Below, one piece after another: positions 8,251-16,619 of a stretch of 64,000 nt of DNA (the stretch's first letter is position 1; each line of letters starts with the position of its first letter). This DNA comes from Candidatus Villigracilis vicinus (lineage in GTDB: Bacteria; Chloroflexota; Anaerolineae; Anaerolineales; Villigracilaceae), in the NCBI GenBank assembly GCA_016721315.1, contig JADKIL010000008.1, forward strand, positions 1-64,000, given 5' to 3'. A model generated the notes under the pieces. The model worked only from the letters and a program-made list of their open reading frames with translations, made no database searches and was not told where the DNA came from. A program made the position numbers and the translations under genes.

Positions 8251-9273
8251 ATGAAGAAAAACATTGCCTTTTGTTTGGCGGCTGTATTCCTTTTATTTTT
8301 GTGTCTACCTCCAAAAGAATCTGCGTTGGCGCGCCCACGGGAGGATATTACTTCACCTTCTCAATTGATCGAGGCAGTCAATAGTTTACGCCTTTCCAAT
8401 GGATTGGCGGCGTTGCCGGTTCACCCCATTTTGATGCAATCTGCCCAATCTCAGGCAGATTATATGGCGGCAATTGGTTACTCAACGCATGCCCGTCCCA
8501 GTGGGACATACACCCAGCAGTTGTTATCTCTCGGCTTTCCTTTGGCTGGTGACTTGTCCTTGGGCGGTTTTCGGGCTGAAAATGTTCTAAACACGAATGG
8601 ACCGTTGGTTTGGGGCAGTGTACCTGGCGCATGGCAGGATGCGGAACATATGAACACCATGCTTTCCGGGAATTTTACACATATAGGCGCAGGTGTATCG
8701 CAATCAGGCTCTTCGTACTTCTATGTTGTGGATACCGCCGCTGCGACCGGAAGCGGTCAACAACAATCCAGCGCGGCTGCGGTCTTGACGAGTGCCCCAG
8801 GCGGCTCGACGACCGGTTCGAGCGGAGTTAGTCAATTTATGGTGCCTGTGACTCTCAATACACCGCGCCCTGATGGGAATGTTTATCACAAAGTGCAATA
8901 CGGGCAGTCATTGTGGAGCATTGCGATTGCGTACGGCACGACGATTAAGAATATTCAAGCGTTGAACAACCTTGGTGAAGCTTCTACCGTATATCAAGGG
9001 CAGGAATTGCTCGTGGTTACAGGCGCAACCCAAGCGGCATCTGCGCCAGTTGAAGTAACCCCAACGATTTTGATCACCTCTACATTTCCGCCAACAGTCA
9101 CGTTTGTACCAACAGCTACTTCAGTAGGGGTGACGCATACTCCAACGGAAGACGCTGCTATAGCGGCGGAAGTAAAACCTGCTTCCTCTCGTGTGCTTTT
9201 AGTAGTGATCATTATTGCGGCGTTTGTTGGGGCTGGTATGGCGGTCTGGTTGATTCGTGATCCCGGGGATTAA
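8251..9273 (+). CDS. Exported CAP-domain protein with LysM and C-terminal membrane anchor
   Basis: A 340-residue surface protein. A signal peptide (1-26, AAVFLLFLCLPP) is followed by a CAP/SCP-like domain (about 35-170; LIEAVNSLRLSNGLAAL, SQADYMAAIGYSTH, WQDAEHMNTML, HIGAG). A LysM motif follows (about 213-258; HKVQYGQSLWSIAIAYGTT), then a Thr/Pro-rich linker and a transmembrane helix near 313-334 with a short basic/acidic tail. LysM should bind peptidoglycan-type glycan, and the CAP domain has no assigned activity in bacteria of this kind. There is no clear Shine-Dalgarno sequence. Confidence 0.82.
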   Translation: MKKNIAFCLAAVFLLFLCLPPKESALARPREDITSPSQLIEAVNSLRLSNGLAALPVHPILMQSAQSQADYMAAIGYSTHARPSGTYTQQLLSLGFPLAGDLSLGGFRAENVLNTNGPLVWGSVPGAWQDAEHMNTMLSGNFTHIGAGVSQSGSSYFYVVDTAAATGSGQQQSSAAAVLTSAPGGSTTGSSGVSQFMVPVTLNTPRPDGNVYHKVQYGQSLWSIAIAYGTTIKNIQALNNLGEASTVYQGQELLVVTGATQAASAPVEVTPTILITSTFPPTVTFVPTATSVGVTHTPTEDAAIAAEVKPASSRVLLVVIIIAAFVGAGMAVWLIRDPGD

Positions 9274-9399
9274 TTTGCAGGTAATTGCAACCTGAACTAA
9301 ATAATTACTTTAGACGCGTAGTTGGTAGAAAAATGCAAAGGTATAATCTTGCACGTTCAACCTGTCTATACGTGGAATAAATGAAAGGCATTAAAGGAT

Positions 9400-10284
9400 A
9401 TGGAAATCTCATTAGCATTGGGTGGCGGTGGAGCAAAGGGCAATGCGCACATAGGCGTTTTACGCCGTCTTGAACAGGAAGGCTACAAGATCTGTTCAGC
9501 GGCTGGTACAAGTTTTGGTGGTCTGGTAGCGGTGATGTATTCGGTGGGATATGGTCCGAAAGAAATACAGGCGATTTTTGAATCTATTGATCAGAAGGCG
9601 CTTTACGGGCGTTCTCCACTGGATGGTCCCTCGCTTTTGGGGTTGGCAGGTGTGCGTCAATTGTTGGATAAAGTGGTTGGAGATAAAACCTTTAAAGATA
9701 CGCGCATTCCCTGTGCTGTAACCGCTGTGGATATCAATTCTGGTGCGGAAGTGATTATTAATGAAGGCAGCTTGCGCGCTGCCGTGCTTGCCACCATCGC
9801 CTTGCCGGGAATTTTTCCAGTGCAGACCATTAACGACTGGCAATTAATGGATGGAGGTGTCTTAAACCCCGTTCCGGTTACGGTGGCGCGTATGCTTTCA
9901 CCAGACTTGCCGGTGGTTGCTGTGGTGCTTAATGACCCCATCGATAAACCTTTGCGTGGATACAACCTTCCTATTCCCAGCTATATTCCGCGCCCAATCG
10001 CTGAAAGTTTATCCCGTATTTCATTTGCCCAGTCTTTGGATATCTTCCTGCGTTCAGTGGATGTTTCCAGTCGTTATGTCGCCTACTTGCGTTTGCAAGT
10101 AGATAAGCCCGAAGTACTTGTCCGCCCGGATGTGCATCATATTGAACTGTTGGATAAAGTTGTAATCGAAGACCTGGCTCAATTGGGTGAGCAGGCTTTG
10201 GAGCGGGTTCTGCCTGACCTCAAACGAGAAACCGCCTGGCTTACCCGTGTGGGTAGGAGATTTTTTGGAGCAACGCCGAAATGA
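9400..10284 (+). CDS. Patatin-like phospholipase / acyl hydrolase
   Basis: A 294-residue patatin-family serine hydrolase. The oxyanion loop GGGGAKG (8-14), nucleophile elbow GTSFGG (Ser38) and catalytic DGG (Asp151) form the Ser-Asp dyad. It resembles the bacterial RssA/YchK-type cytoplasmic enzymes in size; no signal peptide is seen. It probably releases fatty acids from lipids. AAAGGA precedes ATG 9400. The next gene, a two-helix membrane protein, overlaps it by ATGA, so the two are translationally coupled with the esterase that follows. Confidence 0.88.
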   Translation: MEISLALGGGGAKGNAHIGVLRRLEQEGYKICSAAGTSFGGLVAVMYSVGYGPKEIQAIFESIDQKALYGRSPLDGPSLLGLAGVRQLLDKVVGDKTFKDTRIPCAVTAVDINSGAEVIINEGSLRAAVLATIALPGIFPVQTINDWQLMDGGVLNPVPVTVARMLSPDLPVVAVVLNDPIDKPLRGYNLPIPSYIPRPIAESLSRISFAQSLDIFLRSVDVSSRYVAYLRLQVDKPEVLVRPDVHHIELLDKVVIEDLAQLGEQALERVLPDLKRETAWLTRVGRRFFGATPK

Positions 10285-10514
10285 AAAGAGATTTACGCAA
10301 ATACATGCGAGACACCAATGTGCGCCTTGTCGTTGGTGCCATTCTATTATTATTTATTGTTGGACTGGGGTTGATCTGGTTGATCTATGGTTTTGGCGCA
10401 GCGGTGACTGGTTTCCTTTGTATTCTTGGCGCATTTATTCCCATTGGGCTGATCTTCCTCGTGTTATTTGGAATGGACTGGATCGTAAAACGTGCAAACT
10501 CAGACGAAAATTGA
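10281..10514 (+). CDS. Small two-helix membrane protein
   Basis: A 77-residue protein with two hydrophobic helices (about 17-38 and 44-67) joined by a short turn, and charged ends. It overlaps the patatin gene by ATGA and the following esterase by 23 bases, so all three are made from one message. I do not recognise a family; coupling suggests it could hold a lipid hydrolase at the membrane. Confidence 0.7.
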   Translation: MKRDLRKYMRDTNVRLVVGAILLLFIVGLGLIWLIYGFGAAVTGFLCILGAFIPIGLIFLVLFGMDWIVKRANSDEN

Positions 10515-11172
10515 AACCATTGAATTCAATGGTTGGACGATGCGAATCCGTCCGGCTCAATCCCAACCCTCGCGATTATTGGTCATGATCCATGGGTTGA
10601 CGGGGGATGAAAACTCAATGTGGGTTTTTGCGCGCAGGTTTCCCGATCATTATTGGATCATCGCTCCGCGCGCGCCACACCCTGCCAATCCGCAGGGATT
10701 TTCCTGGCGGGCAAACCCTATTACCATTGAAGAAGCGCAGCGAGACTTGTCCAAGCGTCCCAGCCTCGAGGCGCTTTTGCCTGCGGCTGAAGATTTGATC
10801 CGGCTGGTGGACGAGTACTCCGCTTCGGCGGGGGTGGATGCGCGTCAGTTTGACACGATCGGATTCAGCCAGGGCGGCGCCATGGTCAACGTGTTGGGTC
10901 TGATCTTCCCACAGCGCGTCCAAAAAATGGGCGTGTTGGCAGGCTTTCTACCTTCGGGCTTGGATGCGCAGATTGATGCCAGGGCACTTGCCGGTAAACA
11001 GGTTTTTGTAGCGCATGGGACTCAGGATGAAATGGTGCCTGTAGACCGTGCTCGCGCCTCAATGCAGATGTTGGAACAGGCTGGCGCGTCCATCACCTAT
11101 TGTGAAGACGCGGTCGGTCATAAACTTAGTGCCGGCTGCCTAAAAGCACTTGAGAGTTACCTTACAAATTAA
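10492..11172 (+). CDS. Phospholipase/carboxylesterase family alpha/beta hydrolase
   Basis: A 226-residue alpha/beta hydrolase. The Ser126 nucleophile is in GFSQGGA, with Asp179 (HGTQDEMVPV) and His210 (AVGHKL) completing the triad, and the oxyanion strand is VMIHGLTGDE. This is the size and motif set of the YpfH/EstB carboxylesterase family. It starts with GTG at 10492, inside the end of the preceding gene, so translation is coupled. With the patatin two genes upstream it suggests a small lipid/ester hydrolysis operon. The natural ester is not identifiable. Confidence 0.85.
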   Translation: MQTQTKIETIEFNGWTMRIRPAQSQPSRLLVMIHGLTGDENSMWVFARRFPDHYWIIAPRAPHPANPQGFSWRANPITIEEAQRDLSKRPSLEALLPAAEDLIRLVDEYSASAGVDARQFDTIGFSQGGAMVNVLGLIFPQRVQKMGVLAGFLPSGLDAQIDARALAGKQVFVAHGTQDEMVPVDRARASMQMLEQAGASITYCEDAVGHKLSAGCLKALESYLTN

Positions 11173-11237
11173 TCTGCCTCTCACCGCGCTGTTGACGGTG
11201 ATTTTATTTGCAGGTATGCTTATCTTTATTAACTTAC

Positions 11238-11282
11238 GTAGGTCACGCTTTCCTCTTTCGAGGGCAAGCAAGCGTGACCTAC
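11238..11282. repeat. Nested hairpin repeat (GTAGGTCACGCTT arms)
   Basis: GTAGGTCACGCTT (11238-11250) and AAGCGTGACCTAC (11270-11282) pair perfectly. Inside, CCTC and GAGG form a second small stem. No run of T follows, so it is more like a REP-type element than a terminator. It separates the esterase operon from the L,D-transpeptidase gene; TATAAA at 11283-11288 lies right after it. Confidence 0.6.
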
Positions 11283-11301
11283 TATAAACTTAGGTGAAAC
11301 A

Positions 11302-12465
11302 ATGAGAAAATATATTTCACGACGTGATTTTATAAAATTGGCAGGCTTGGGGTTCGGTGCCATGGCGTTCACTCCCTTGTCGGCGCATGATATTGATTAC
11401 CGCTGGGATGTGTTCAGCCAACCCAGGCGCTTGCCTCAATTTCCGGGCAGTGCCATTATTGGGCGTGTCTGTGAGCCTGATATCGATCTTCGAAATCGCC
11501 CAACCAATGACCCGATCGTGAATTCCTCCATTGCCAAACTTGGCGCCGATCATTTGCTGGAGTGGAATCGAGAGGTCATCGGAAATGTGATCGGTGGCTT
11601 GCCAAACCAGCGTTATGTTGAAACTCCGCAAGGATATGTGTACGCATCGGTGGTTCAACCTACAAAAAATCTTCCAAACACCCCAGTGACAGAATTGCCC
11701 AATGGGCAGGGATTTTGGGCAGAAGTGACCGTTCCGTATGTTGAGTTGGCGCATGAAGGCACAGTGGCTTCTCCCTGGCTGCAAGACCATATTGCCTATA
11801 ACTTCCCGCCTCGTTTGTATTATGGACAAACAGTCTGGATCGATCAAGTACGTACCAGTAATGGCTTCCCGGAATATCGCTGGAATGAGGATGCCAATGG
11901 TCGTGGATACGGTTATGGCGGTTATGGCGAGTTTTACTGGGCAGATGGTGCCGGGCTCAAGATTATCACTGATGCAGATGTTGCCACGATCAGCCCGGAA
12001 GTGGACCCGAACGAAAAGACGGTGTCCATTGACCTTGATTATCAGACGATGTCGTGTTTTGAAGGTGCGCGTGAAGTATTTTTCTGCCGCATTTCTTCTG
12101 GCAAACGCTATGACCCGGTAACAGGTCAGGTCACTGATACCTATGCAACCCCGGCGGGTTCATTATTAACCTATTGGAAGATCATCTCGAAAAATATGAC
12201 AGCTGGAAACGAAGGCGCCGGGTATTCCACCCCGGCTGTGCCTTGGTGTACCTTCATTGCTTCGGGCGGAGTTGCGGTTCACGGCGCGTTTTGGCACAAT
12301 GCTTTTGGTGAACGCCGCTCACATGGCTGCGTGAACGTGACACCTGAGGATGCAAAATGGATCTTTCGCTGGACCATGCCGTATGTGTCGTTGGCAGCCG
12401 GTGAAGAACGCCGCGAATTGCCCGATCACGGTACGATCGTAACTTCAAACGAAACTCAATTCTAA
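11302..12465 (+). CDS. L,D-transpeptidase (YkuD domain) with twin-arginine signal
   Basis: A 387-residue exported protein. The N-terminus has a twin-arginine signal (SRRDFIKLAG, residues 6-15) followed by a hydrophobic stretch. An SH3-like middle region is followed by a C-terminal YkuD domain (about 238-365) with AVHGAFWHNAFGERRSHGCVN, where His327, His341 and catalytic Cys343 are visible. It should crosslink peptidoglycan or attach proteins to it outside the membrane. It is followed 12 bases later by ccdA, which may supply thiol reduction for the cysteine enzyme outside the cell; this link is inference. AGGTG lies near the start. Confidence 0.88.
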   Translation: MRKYISRRDFIKLAGLGFGAMAFTPLSAHDIDYRWDVFSQPRRLPQFPGSAIIGRVCEPDIDLRNRPTNDPIVNSSIAKLGADHLLEWNREVIGNVIGGLPNQRYVETPQGYVYASVVQPTKNLPNTPVTELPNGQGFWAEVTVPYVELAHEGTVASPWLQDHIAYNFPPRLYYGQTVWIDQVRTSNGFPEYRWNEDANGRGYGYGGYGEFYWADGAGLKIITDADVATISPEVDPNEKTVSIDLDYQTMSCFEGAREVFFCRISSGKRYDPVTGQVTDTYATPAGSLLTYWKIISKNMTAGNEGAGYSTPAVPWCTFIASGGVAVHGAFWHNAFGERRSHGCVNVTPEDAKWIFRWTMPYVSLAAGEERRELPDHGTIVTSNETQF

Positions 12466-12477
12466 AAGAGAGCCTGT

Positions 12478-13209
12478 ATGGAAATTTCTCAAATCACAGT
12501 TTGGCTTGCCCTGCTTGCCGGGTTGGCTTCGTTTCTTTCTCCATGTGTATTTTCCCTGGTTCCGGCATATGTCGGCTACCTTGGTGGTATTGCTGCAGGC
12601 AGCGGTGTGCCGGGTGAACGTCCCAGCCGTTGGTTGACTTTTTCGCACGGAGTTGCATTCGTGCTTGGGTTCAGTATTGTGTTTGTTTTGTTGGGCGTGG
12701 CTGCTTCTTTTGCAGGCGGTTTGTTGTATGACCTGCGCTTCTGGCTGGCAAAGATCGGCGGTGTCGTTGTTATCATCTTCGGTCTGCATATGATCGGTGT
12801 CTTCCATATTCCTTTCCTTGCTTACGATACACGTGTGCAAAAAGCGCCCGACCCTAAATTGGGCTATCTTTCTTCTGCCATGATGGGTGTCTTTTTTTCA
12901 GCGGGATGGTCGCCCTGTGTGGGACCCGTCCTCGGCGCCATCCTGACTCTCGCCATCAACGGCGGGTCGGTCTCGCAGGGGGCAGCGCTGCTTTCCTTTT
13001 ATTCGGCTGGGCTGGCCATCCCATTCCTGCTTGCCGCCCTCGGCATTGGCTGGGTGACAACCATTCTGCGCAGGTACAACAAAGCCATGCGCTATGTTGA
13101 GATCGCAATGGGTGTGGTCTTGATCGTCATCGGCGTTATGCTGTTTTCAGGCACATTCGAGATCATCGCCCAGCAGGGACAATTTTTCTTTATCGACTTC
13201 GGTCTGTAA
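12478..13209 (+). CDS. ccdA: CcdA-type cytochrome c biogenesis / disulfide reductant transporter
   Basis: A 243-residue membrane protein with six predicted helices. The two conserved cysteines that carry reducing power across the membrane are in SPCVFSLVPAY (Cys23) and GWSPCVGPVLG (Cys147). CcdA/DsbD-type proteins move electrons from cytoplasmic thioredoxin to exported thiol proteins, needed for cytochrome c maturation. The window also encodes two multiheme cytochromes at 46.8-51.0 kb that would need this. It sits in a run with an L,D-transpeptidase and a glutaredoxin-like fusion. Confidence 0.88.
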   Translation: MEISQITVWLALLAGLASFLSPCVFSLVPAYVGYLGGIAAGSGVPGERPSRWLTFSHGVAFVLGFSIVFVLLGVAASFAGGLLYDLRFWLAKIGGVVVIIFGLHMIGVFHIPFLAYDTRVQKAPDPKLGYLSSAMMGVFFSAGWSPCVGPVLGAILTLAINGGSVSQGAALLSFYSAGLAIPFLLAALGIGWVTTILRRYNKAMRYVEIAMGVVLIVIGVMLFSGTFEIIAQQGQFFFIDFGL

Positions 13210-13246
13210 CGGCATTTGGGTTCGCCGCGTCAAAATAAATTCTTTC

Positions 13247-13284
13247 TCCTGCAGGGTGTGCTTGCCGCCAATACCCCTGCAGGA
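13247..13284 (+). terminator. Probable terminator after ccdA
   Basis: TCCTGCAGGGT and ACCCCTGCAGGA pair with one bulged C around a 15-base loop, followed by CTATTTTTG. Confidence 0.5.
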
Positions 13285-13315
13285 CTATTTTTGATTTTCC
13301 GAGGGAATTCCACGC

Positions 13316-14326
13316 ATGCTCAACGTCACACTATTTACAAAAAAAGACTGCAAGCTCTGCGAAGAGGTCAAAGCAGACCTGGAAGCGCTTCGTGATCAAT
13401 TTCCGCACCGTCTTGTGGAAGTGGATATCGAAACAGATTCTGCTTTGATGGAAAAATATAAAAACATCATCCCGGTATTGGAAGTAGGTCCTTACAAGAT
13501 ACAGGCGCCCATCTCACGTCAGAAATTAAAAATGACTCTTGGGGCGGCGTCCGACCGTAAGAATCAACTCGAAAAGCTCGATGACCCCGTTTATAAATAC
13601 AAAATGGAGAAAGGTAAAAAATTGACCACTGGAGACCGTATTTCATTCTGGATTGCCAAACGCTACCTGCTGATCTTGAACTTGTTCGTTCTGATTTACG
13701 TCGGTTTGCCCTTCCTTGCACCGACTTTCATGAAGCTTGGTTTGGAATTGCCGGCGCAGGTTCTTTATCGCGTCTATAAACCGCTTTGCCATCAGTTTGG
13801 TTTTCGCTCCTTCTTCCTTTATGGCGAACAACCCTTCTACCCGCTGGCAGAGGCGAATTTGGCAGGCTACAAAACCTTTGAGGAAGCCACAGGCATATCT
13901 GGTGTGGATGACCCTTACAGCCTTACCCGCTTTGACGCTCGAAATTACATAGGCAGCGAAACGGTTGGTTATAAAGTCGCATTGTGCGAGCGCGACGTGG
14001 CGATCTATATCGCCATCCTTATCTTCGGCATAATCTTCGGGTTGACCGGGCGTCGCTTTAAATCTTTGCATTGGATATTATGGCTGTTGCTCGGTATCGC
14101 GCCCATCGGTCTCGATGGCTTTTCTCAACTATTCAGCCAGTTCAATTGGGATTGGCTCAACGCTCTGGTTCCGTATCGCGAAAGCACGCCGTTGTTGCGT
14201 ACCTTAACCGGCACACTCTTTGGCTTTTTTACAGCCTGGTTCGCCTATCCCAACATCGAAGAGTCAATGAGCGAAACCCGTCAGTATTACATCAAAAAAT
14301 CTGCTGTGATCGAGGCGTCTGAATAA
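13316..14326 (+). CDS. Glutaredoxin-like domain fused to DUF2085 membrane domain
   Basis: A 336-residue fusion. Residues 1-80 form a glutaredoxin-like (DUF836) domain with CKLC (Cys12, Cys15). After a charged linker, residues 120-325 hold four or five helices and the DUF2085 signature CHQFGFRSFFLYGEQPF, then LCERDVAIYIA. DUF2085 proteins have no established activity; the Cys and His residues facing the membrane could bind metal. The fusion suggests thiol delivery to, or redox sensing at, the membrane. Its stop codon overlaps the next gene's ATG (TAATG). Confidence 0.75.
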   Translation: MLNVTLFTKKDCKLCEEVKADLEALRDQFPHRLVEVDIETDSALMEKYKNIIPVLEVGPYKIQAPISRQKLKMTLGAASDRKNQLEKLDDPVYKYKMEKGKKLTTGDRISFWIAKRYLLILNLFVLIYVGLPFLAPTFMKLGLELPAQVLYRVYKPLCHQFGFRSFFLYGEQPFYPLAEANLAGYKTFEEATGISGVDDPYSLTRFDARNYIGSETVGYKVALCERDVAIYIAILIFGIIFGLTGRRFKSLHWILWLLLGIAPIGLDGFSQLFSQFNWDWLNALVPYRESTPLLRTLTGTLFGFFTAWFAYPNIEESMSETRQYYIKKSAVIEASE

Positions 14327-15105
14327 TGCCTTTTGATCATTCGGATGGACTGCGCTATTACCAGTTTGATATATTCCCCAGAAATGTTCTCAATGCGGTC
14401 TTTACACGTCACGGCGGTATCAGCCCGGAACCTTGGACTTCCCTTAACTTAAGCATTTCTGTTGGAGACGATCCCACTCGTGTAGCAGAGAATCGCATCC
14501 ATGCATTTAATGCACTGGGACGCAACCCCGCCTCTCTCCATGATGCATGGCTGGTTCACGGCACAGATGTGATCTACGCCGAAGAGCCGCGTCCGCTCGA
14601 CCAGCCTACCCAAAAAGCCGACATCCTCTTCACTGACAATCCTGCGGTCTCGCTTTTTATGCGCTTTGCCGACTGCGTTCCTCTTCTGTTTCACGACCCC
14701 AAAAAACAGGTCATCGGCATTTCTCACGCCGGTTGGATGGGGACCGTAAAAGGGGTTGCCGAGGTTTCGATACGAGCCATGCAGGAACATTATGGCTCGA
14801 ACCCACAAGATATCGTCGCGGGAATTGGACCGTCCATCAGCGTAGACCACTACGAAGTGGGTGAGGATGTGGCTGCTCAATTTCGCGAAAAGTACGGCAG
14901 CGATTCTGAACAGGTCTTGCAAAGCCGTGATGGGCGCATCTATCTTGACCTGTGGACAGCAAACGCATTGCAGCTGCGTGCGATGGGCGTGGAGCAGATC
15001 CAGATCTCCGGGCTATGTACTGCCTGTCATCTTGATGATTGGTATTCCCATCGGGCTGAAAAAGGCAAAACAGGCCGCTTTGGCGCGCTGTTGGCTTTGG
15101 TTTAA
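14326..15105 (+). CDS. pgeF: PgeF/YfiH family peptidoglycan editing factor (multicopper oxidase-like purine nucleosidase)
   Basis: A 259-residue protein of the laccase-domain DUF152 family. Conserved pieces are FTRHGGIS, HGTDV, RFADCVPLLFHD, ISHAGWMGT, GIGPSIS and a C-terminal CTACHLDDWYSHR, which supply the His/Cys metal ligands. Members have been described both as polyphenol oxidase/purine nucleoside phosphorylases and as peptidoglycan editing factors (removal of L-Ser-containing precursors). Placement after an L,D-transpeptidase run and before YggS-YggT favours the envelope role. ATG overlaps the preceding stop. Confidence 0.88.
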   Translation: MPFDHSDGLRYYQFDIFPRNVLNAVFTRHGGISPEPWTSLNLSISVGDDPTRVAENRIHAFNALGRNPASLHDAWLVHGTDVIYAEEPRPLDQPTQKADILFTDNPAVSLFMRFADCVPLLFHDPKKQVIGISHAGWMGTVKGVAEVSIRAMQEHYGSNPQDIVAGIGPSISVDHYEVGEDVAAQFREKYGSDSEQVLQSRDGRIYLDLWTANALQLRAMGVEQIQISGLCTACHLDDWYSHRAEKGKTGRFGALLALV

Positions 15106-15137
15106 GGCTGGCTCGACTTCCGTACCCATAAATTATT

Positions 15138-15158
15138 TGACCCCTTTGGGGTCATTTT
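15138..15158 (+). terminator. Short hairpin with T run after pgeF
   Basis: TGACCCC and GGGGTCA enclose a three-base loop, followed by TTTTC. It would end the ccdA-pgeF stretch before the separately promoted yggS. Confidence 0.5.
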
Positions 15159-15196
15159 CAACTATGCAAGGTTCATTAATTACAATCAGGTGCGTG

Positions 15197-15202
15197 TAAA
15201 AT
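15197..15202 (+). promoter_or_regulatory. TAAAAT -10 box six bases before the yggS ATG
   Basis: TAAAAT ends six bases before ATG 15209, with no Shine-Dalgarno sequence, another predicted leaderless start. Confidence 0.4.
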
Positions 15203-15208
15203 AAACAT

Positions 15209-15949
15209 ATGAACGAATTAGTCAACTCCATTCGTGAGAGGTTTTTAGTAACGCAGGATAAAATCGCGTCTGCCGCGAAGAGATCAGGGCGGAGTCTGGA
15301 TGCTGTCAAGCTTGTGGTGGTGACCAAGTCTCAACCGGTAGAGGTAGCCCAGGCGGCGATCGAGGCGGGGGCGGTCTTTCTAGGCGAGAATTATGCTGAA
15401 GAGGGTGTCACGAAAATTCAATTATTGCAAAATTATTCTGCGGTAGAATGGCACATGATCGGTCATGTGCAGAGCCGAAAGGCTCCGCTAGTGGCGGGGC
15501 ACTTTAACTTTATGCACTCATTAGATAGCTTGAAGCTTGCAAAAAAGCTTGATCGTTTTTGCGGGGAAGCCGGGCGGATCCTACCCGTCTTACTGGAAAT
15601 GAACGTGGGCGGCGAAGACAGCAAAGGCGGTTGGGAGGCATCTGATGAAACGCGCTGGGCGGAACTGACGGGTGAAATTTCCGAAATTCTAACCATGCCA
15701 AATTTGCAGGTGCGCGGATTAATGTCCATGCCGCCGATTGGGAATGCGGCTGAATCCTCGCGCCCATATTTTCAAAAGGTGAAACGCTTGCAGGATTTTC
15801 TTTTAAAGCAGCTCCCGCAGGCAGAGCTTTCAGAGCTTTCGATGGGAACTAGCTCTGATTATGAAGTTGCTGTGGAAGAGGGCGCAACCTATGTTCGGGT
15901 TGGCACTGCCATTGTTGGACCGAGATCTTATGCCGCGGAGAATAAATGA
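15209..15949 (+). CDS. yggS: YggS/PROSC family pyridoxal-phosphate homeostasis protein
   Basis: A 246-residue single-domain PLP-binding protein with an alanine-racemase-like barrel. The PLP lysine is Lys40 in VVVTKSQP; LGENYAEEG, EWHMIGHVQSRK, MSMPP and the C-terminal MGTSSDYEVAVEEG are family signatures. It buffers PLP levels and has no enzymatic turnover. It heads yggS-yggT-DUF167, overlapping yggT by ATGA. This order is conserved in many bacteria. Confidence 0.93.
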   Translation: MNELVNSIRERFLVTQDKIASAAKRSGRSLDAVKLVVVTKSQPVEVAQAAIEAGAVFLGENYAEEGVTKIQLLQNYSAVEWHMIGHVQSRKAPLVAGHFNFMHSLDSLKLAKKLDRFCGEAGRILPVLLEMNVGGEDSKGGWEASDETRWAELTGEISEILTMPNLQVRGLMSMPPIGNAAESSRPYFQKVKRLQDFLLKQLPQAELSELSMGTSSDYEVAVEEGATYVRVGTAIVGPRSYAAENK

Positions 15950-16209
15950 ACGTTGATTTTTTGATCCTTCTAATTCGTGTAGTGGTTCAGACCTTTATTT
16001 GGGTTGTTATTGCGAATTCCCTGTTGTCCTTTTTTCTTTCTCCGTATCATCCTGTGCGCGAGGCACTGGAACGACTTGTGTCGCCGCTTCTTAACCCGAT
16101 CCGCAATATTATGCCGAGTACCGGCGGGATCGATTTCAGTCCGTTGGTCTTAATTCTTGCACTTGATTTTCTGTCGCGTATTTTTATCGCGATCCTTCTC
16201 GCACTATAA
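15946..16209 (+). CDS. YggT family membrane protein
   Basis: An 87-residue protein with two hydrophobic helices and the YggT signature between them (SPYHPVREALERLVSPLLNP, then GGIDFSPLVLIL). YggT proteins are linked to septum and membrane organisation, and to osmotic tolerance. It overlaps yggS by ATGA. Confidence 0.9.
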   Translation: MNVDFLILLIRVVVQTFIWVVIANSLLSFFLSPYHPVREALERLVSPLLNPIRNIMPSTGGIDFSPLVLILALDFLSRIFIAILLAL

Positions 16210-16227
16210 AAACTATCGAGGTGAAGC

Positions 16228-16536
16228 ATGTCCAGAGATTATGTTCTTCATGACGGCAAACGCGGTTCTGCATTGGCGGTGCGGGTGACTCCGCGTGCAA
16301 GCCAGAATCAGATCGCCGGGGTTTTGAGTGACGGTACGGTTAAGGTGCATGTTGCTGCAGACCCAGCTGATGCGGGTTTGAATGCCGAGCTTGTTGCTTT
16401 TCTGGCAGAGGTGCTTGGCGTACCCAAGACACGTGTTGAGATCGTGGCAGGCGAAAGTGGCAGAGACAAGCTTGTATCGGTCCTGGATATGGATGTGGAA
16501 ACCGCCCATCAGCGCATTGTTGCGCACATGGATTGA
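16228..16536 (+). CDS. DUF167 / YggU family protein
   Basis: A 102-residue small alpha/beta protein with the DUF167 pattern: VRVTPRASQNQIAGV, VKVHVAADPADAGLNAELVAFLAEVLG, then VEIVAGESGRDKLV. It completes the yggS-yggT-DUF167 run. Function is unknown. A GAGGTG box sits before ATG 16228. Confidence 0.9.
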   Translation: MSRDYVLHDGKRGSALAVRVTPRASQNQIAGVLSDGTVKVHVAADPADAGLNAELVAFLAEVLGVPKTRVEIVAGESGRDKLVSVLDMDVETAHQRIVAHMD

Positions 16537-16556
16537 TCACGGTCTAATCGGAATCA

Positions 16557-16608
16557 AAAGCGGGATAAACAGACTCGGACCCGAGTCTGTTTGTCCCGCT
16601 TTTTTTTT
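16557..16608. terminator. Strong bidirectional terminator between convergent operons
   Basis: A long stem of AAAAGCGGGA plus ACAGACTCGG pairs with CCGAGTCTGT plus TCCCGCTTTT, with A and T runs at either end, so it can stop both the DUF167 operon (plus) and the transglycosylase gene (minus). Confidence 0.85.
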
Positions 16609-16619
16609 GATGCCCTGTT

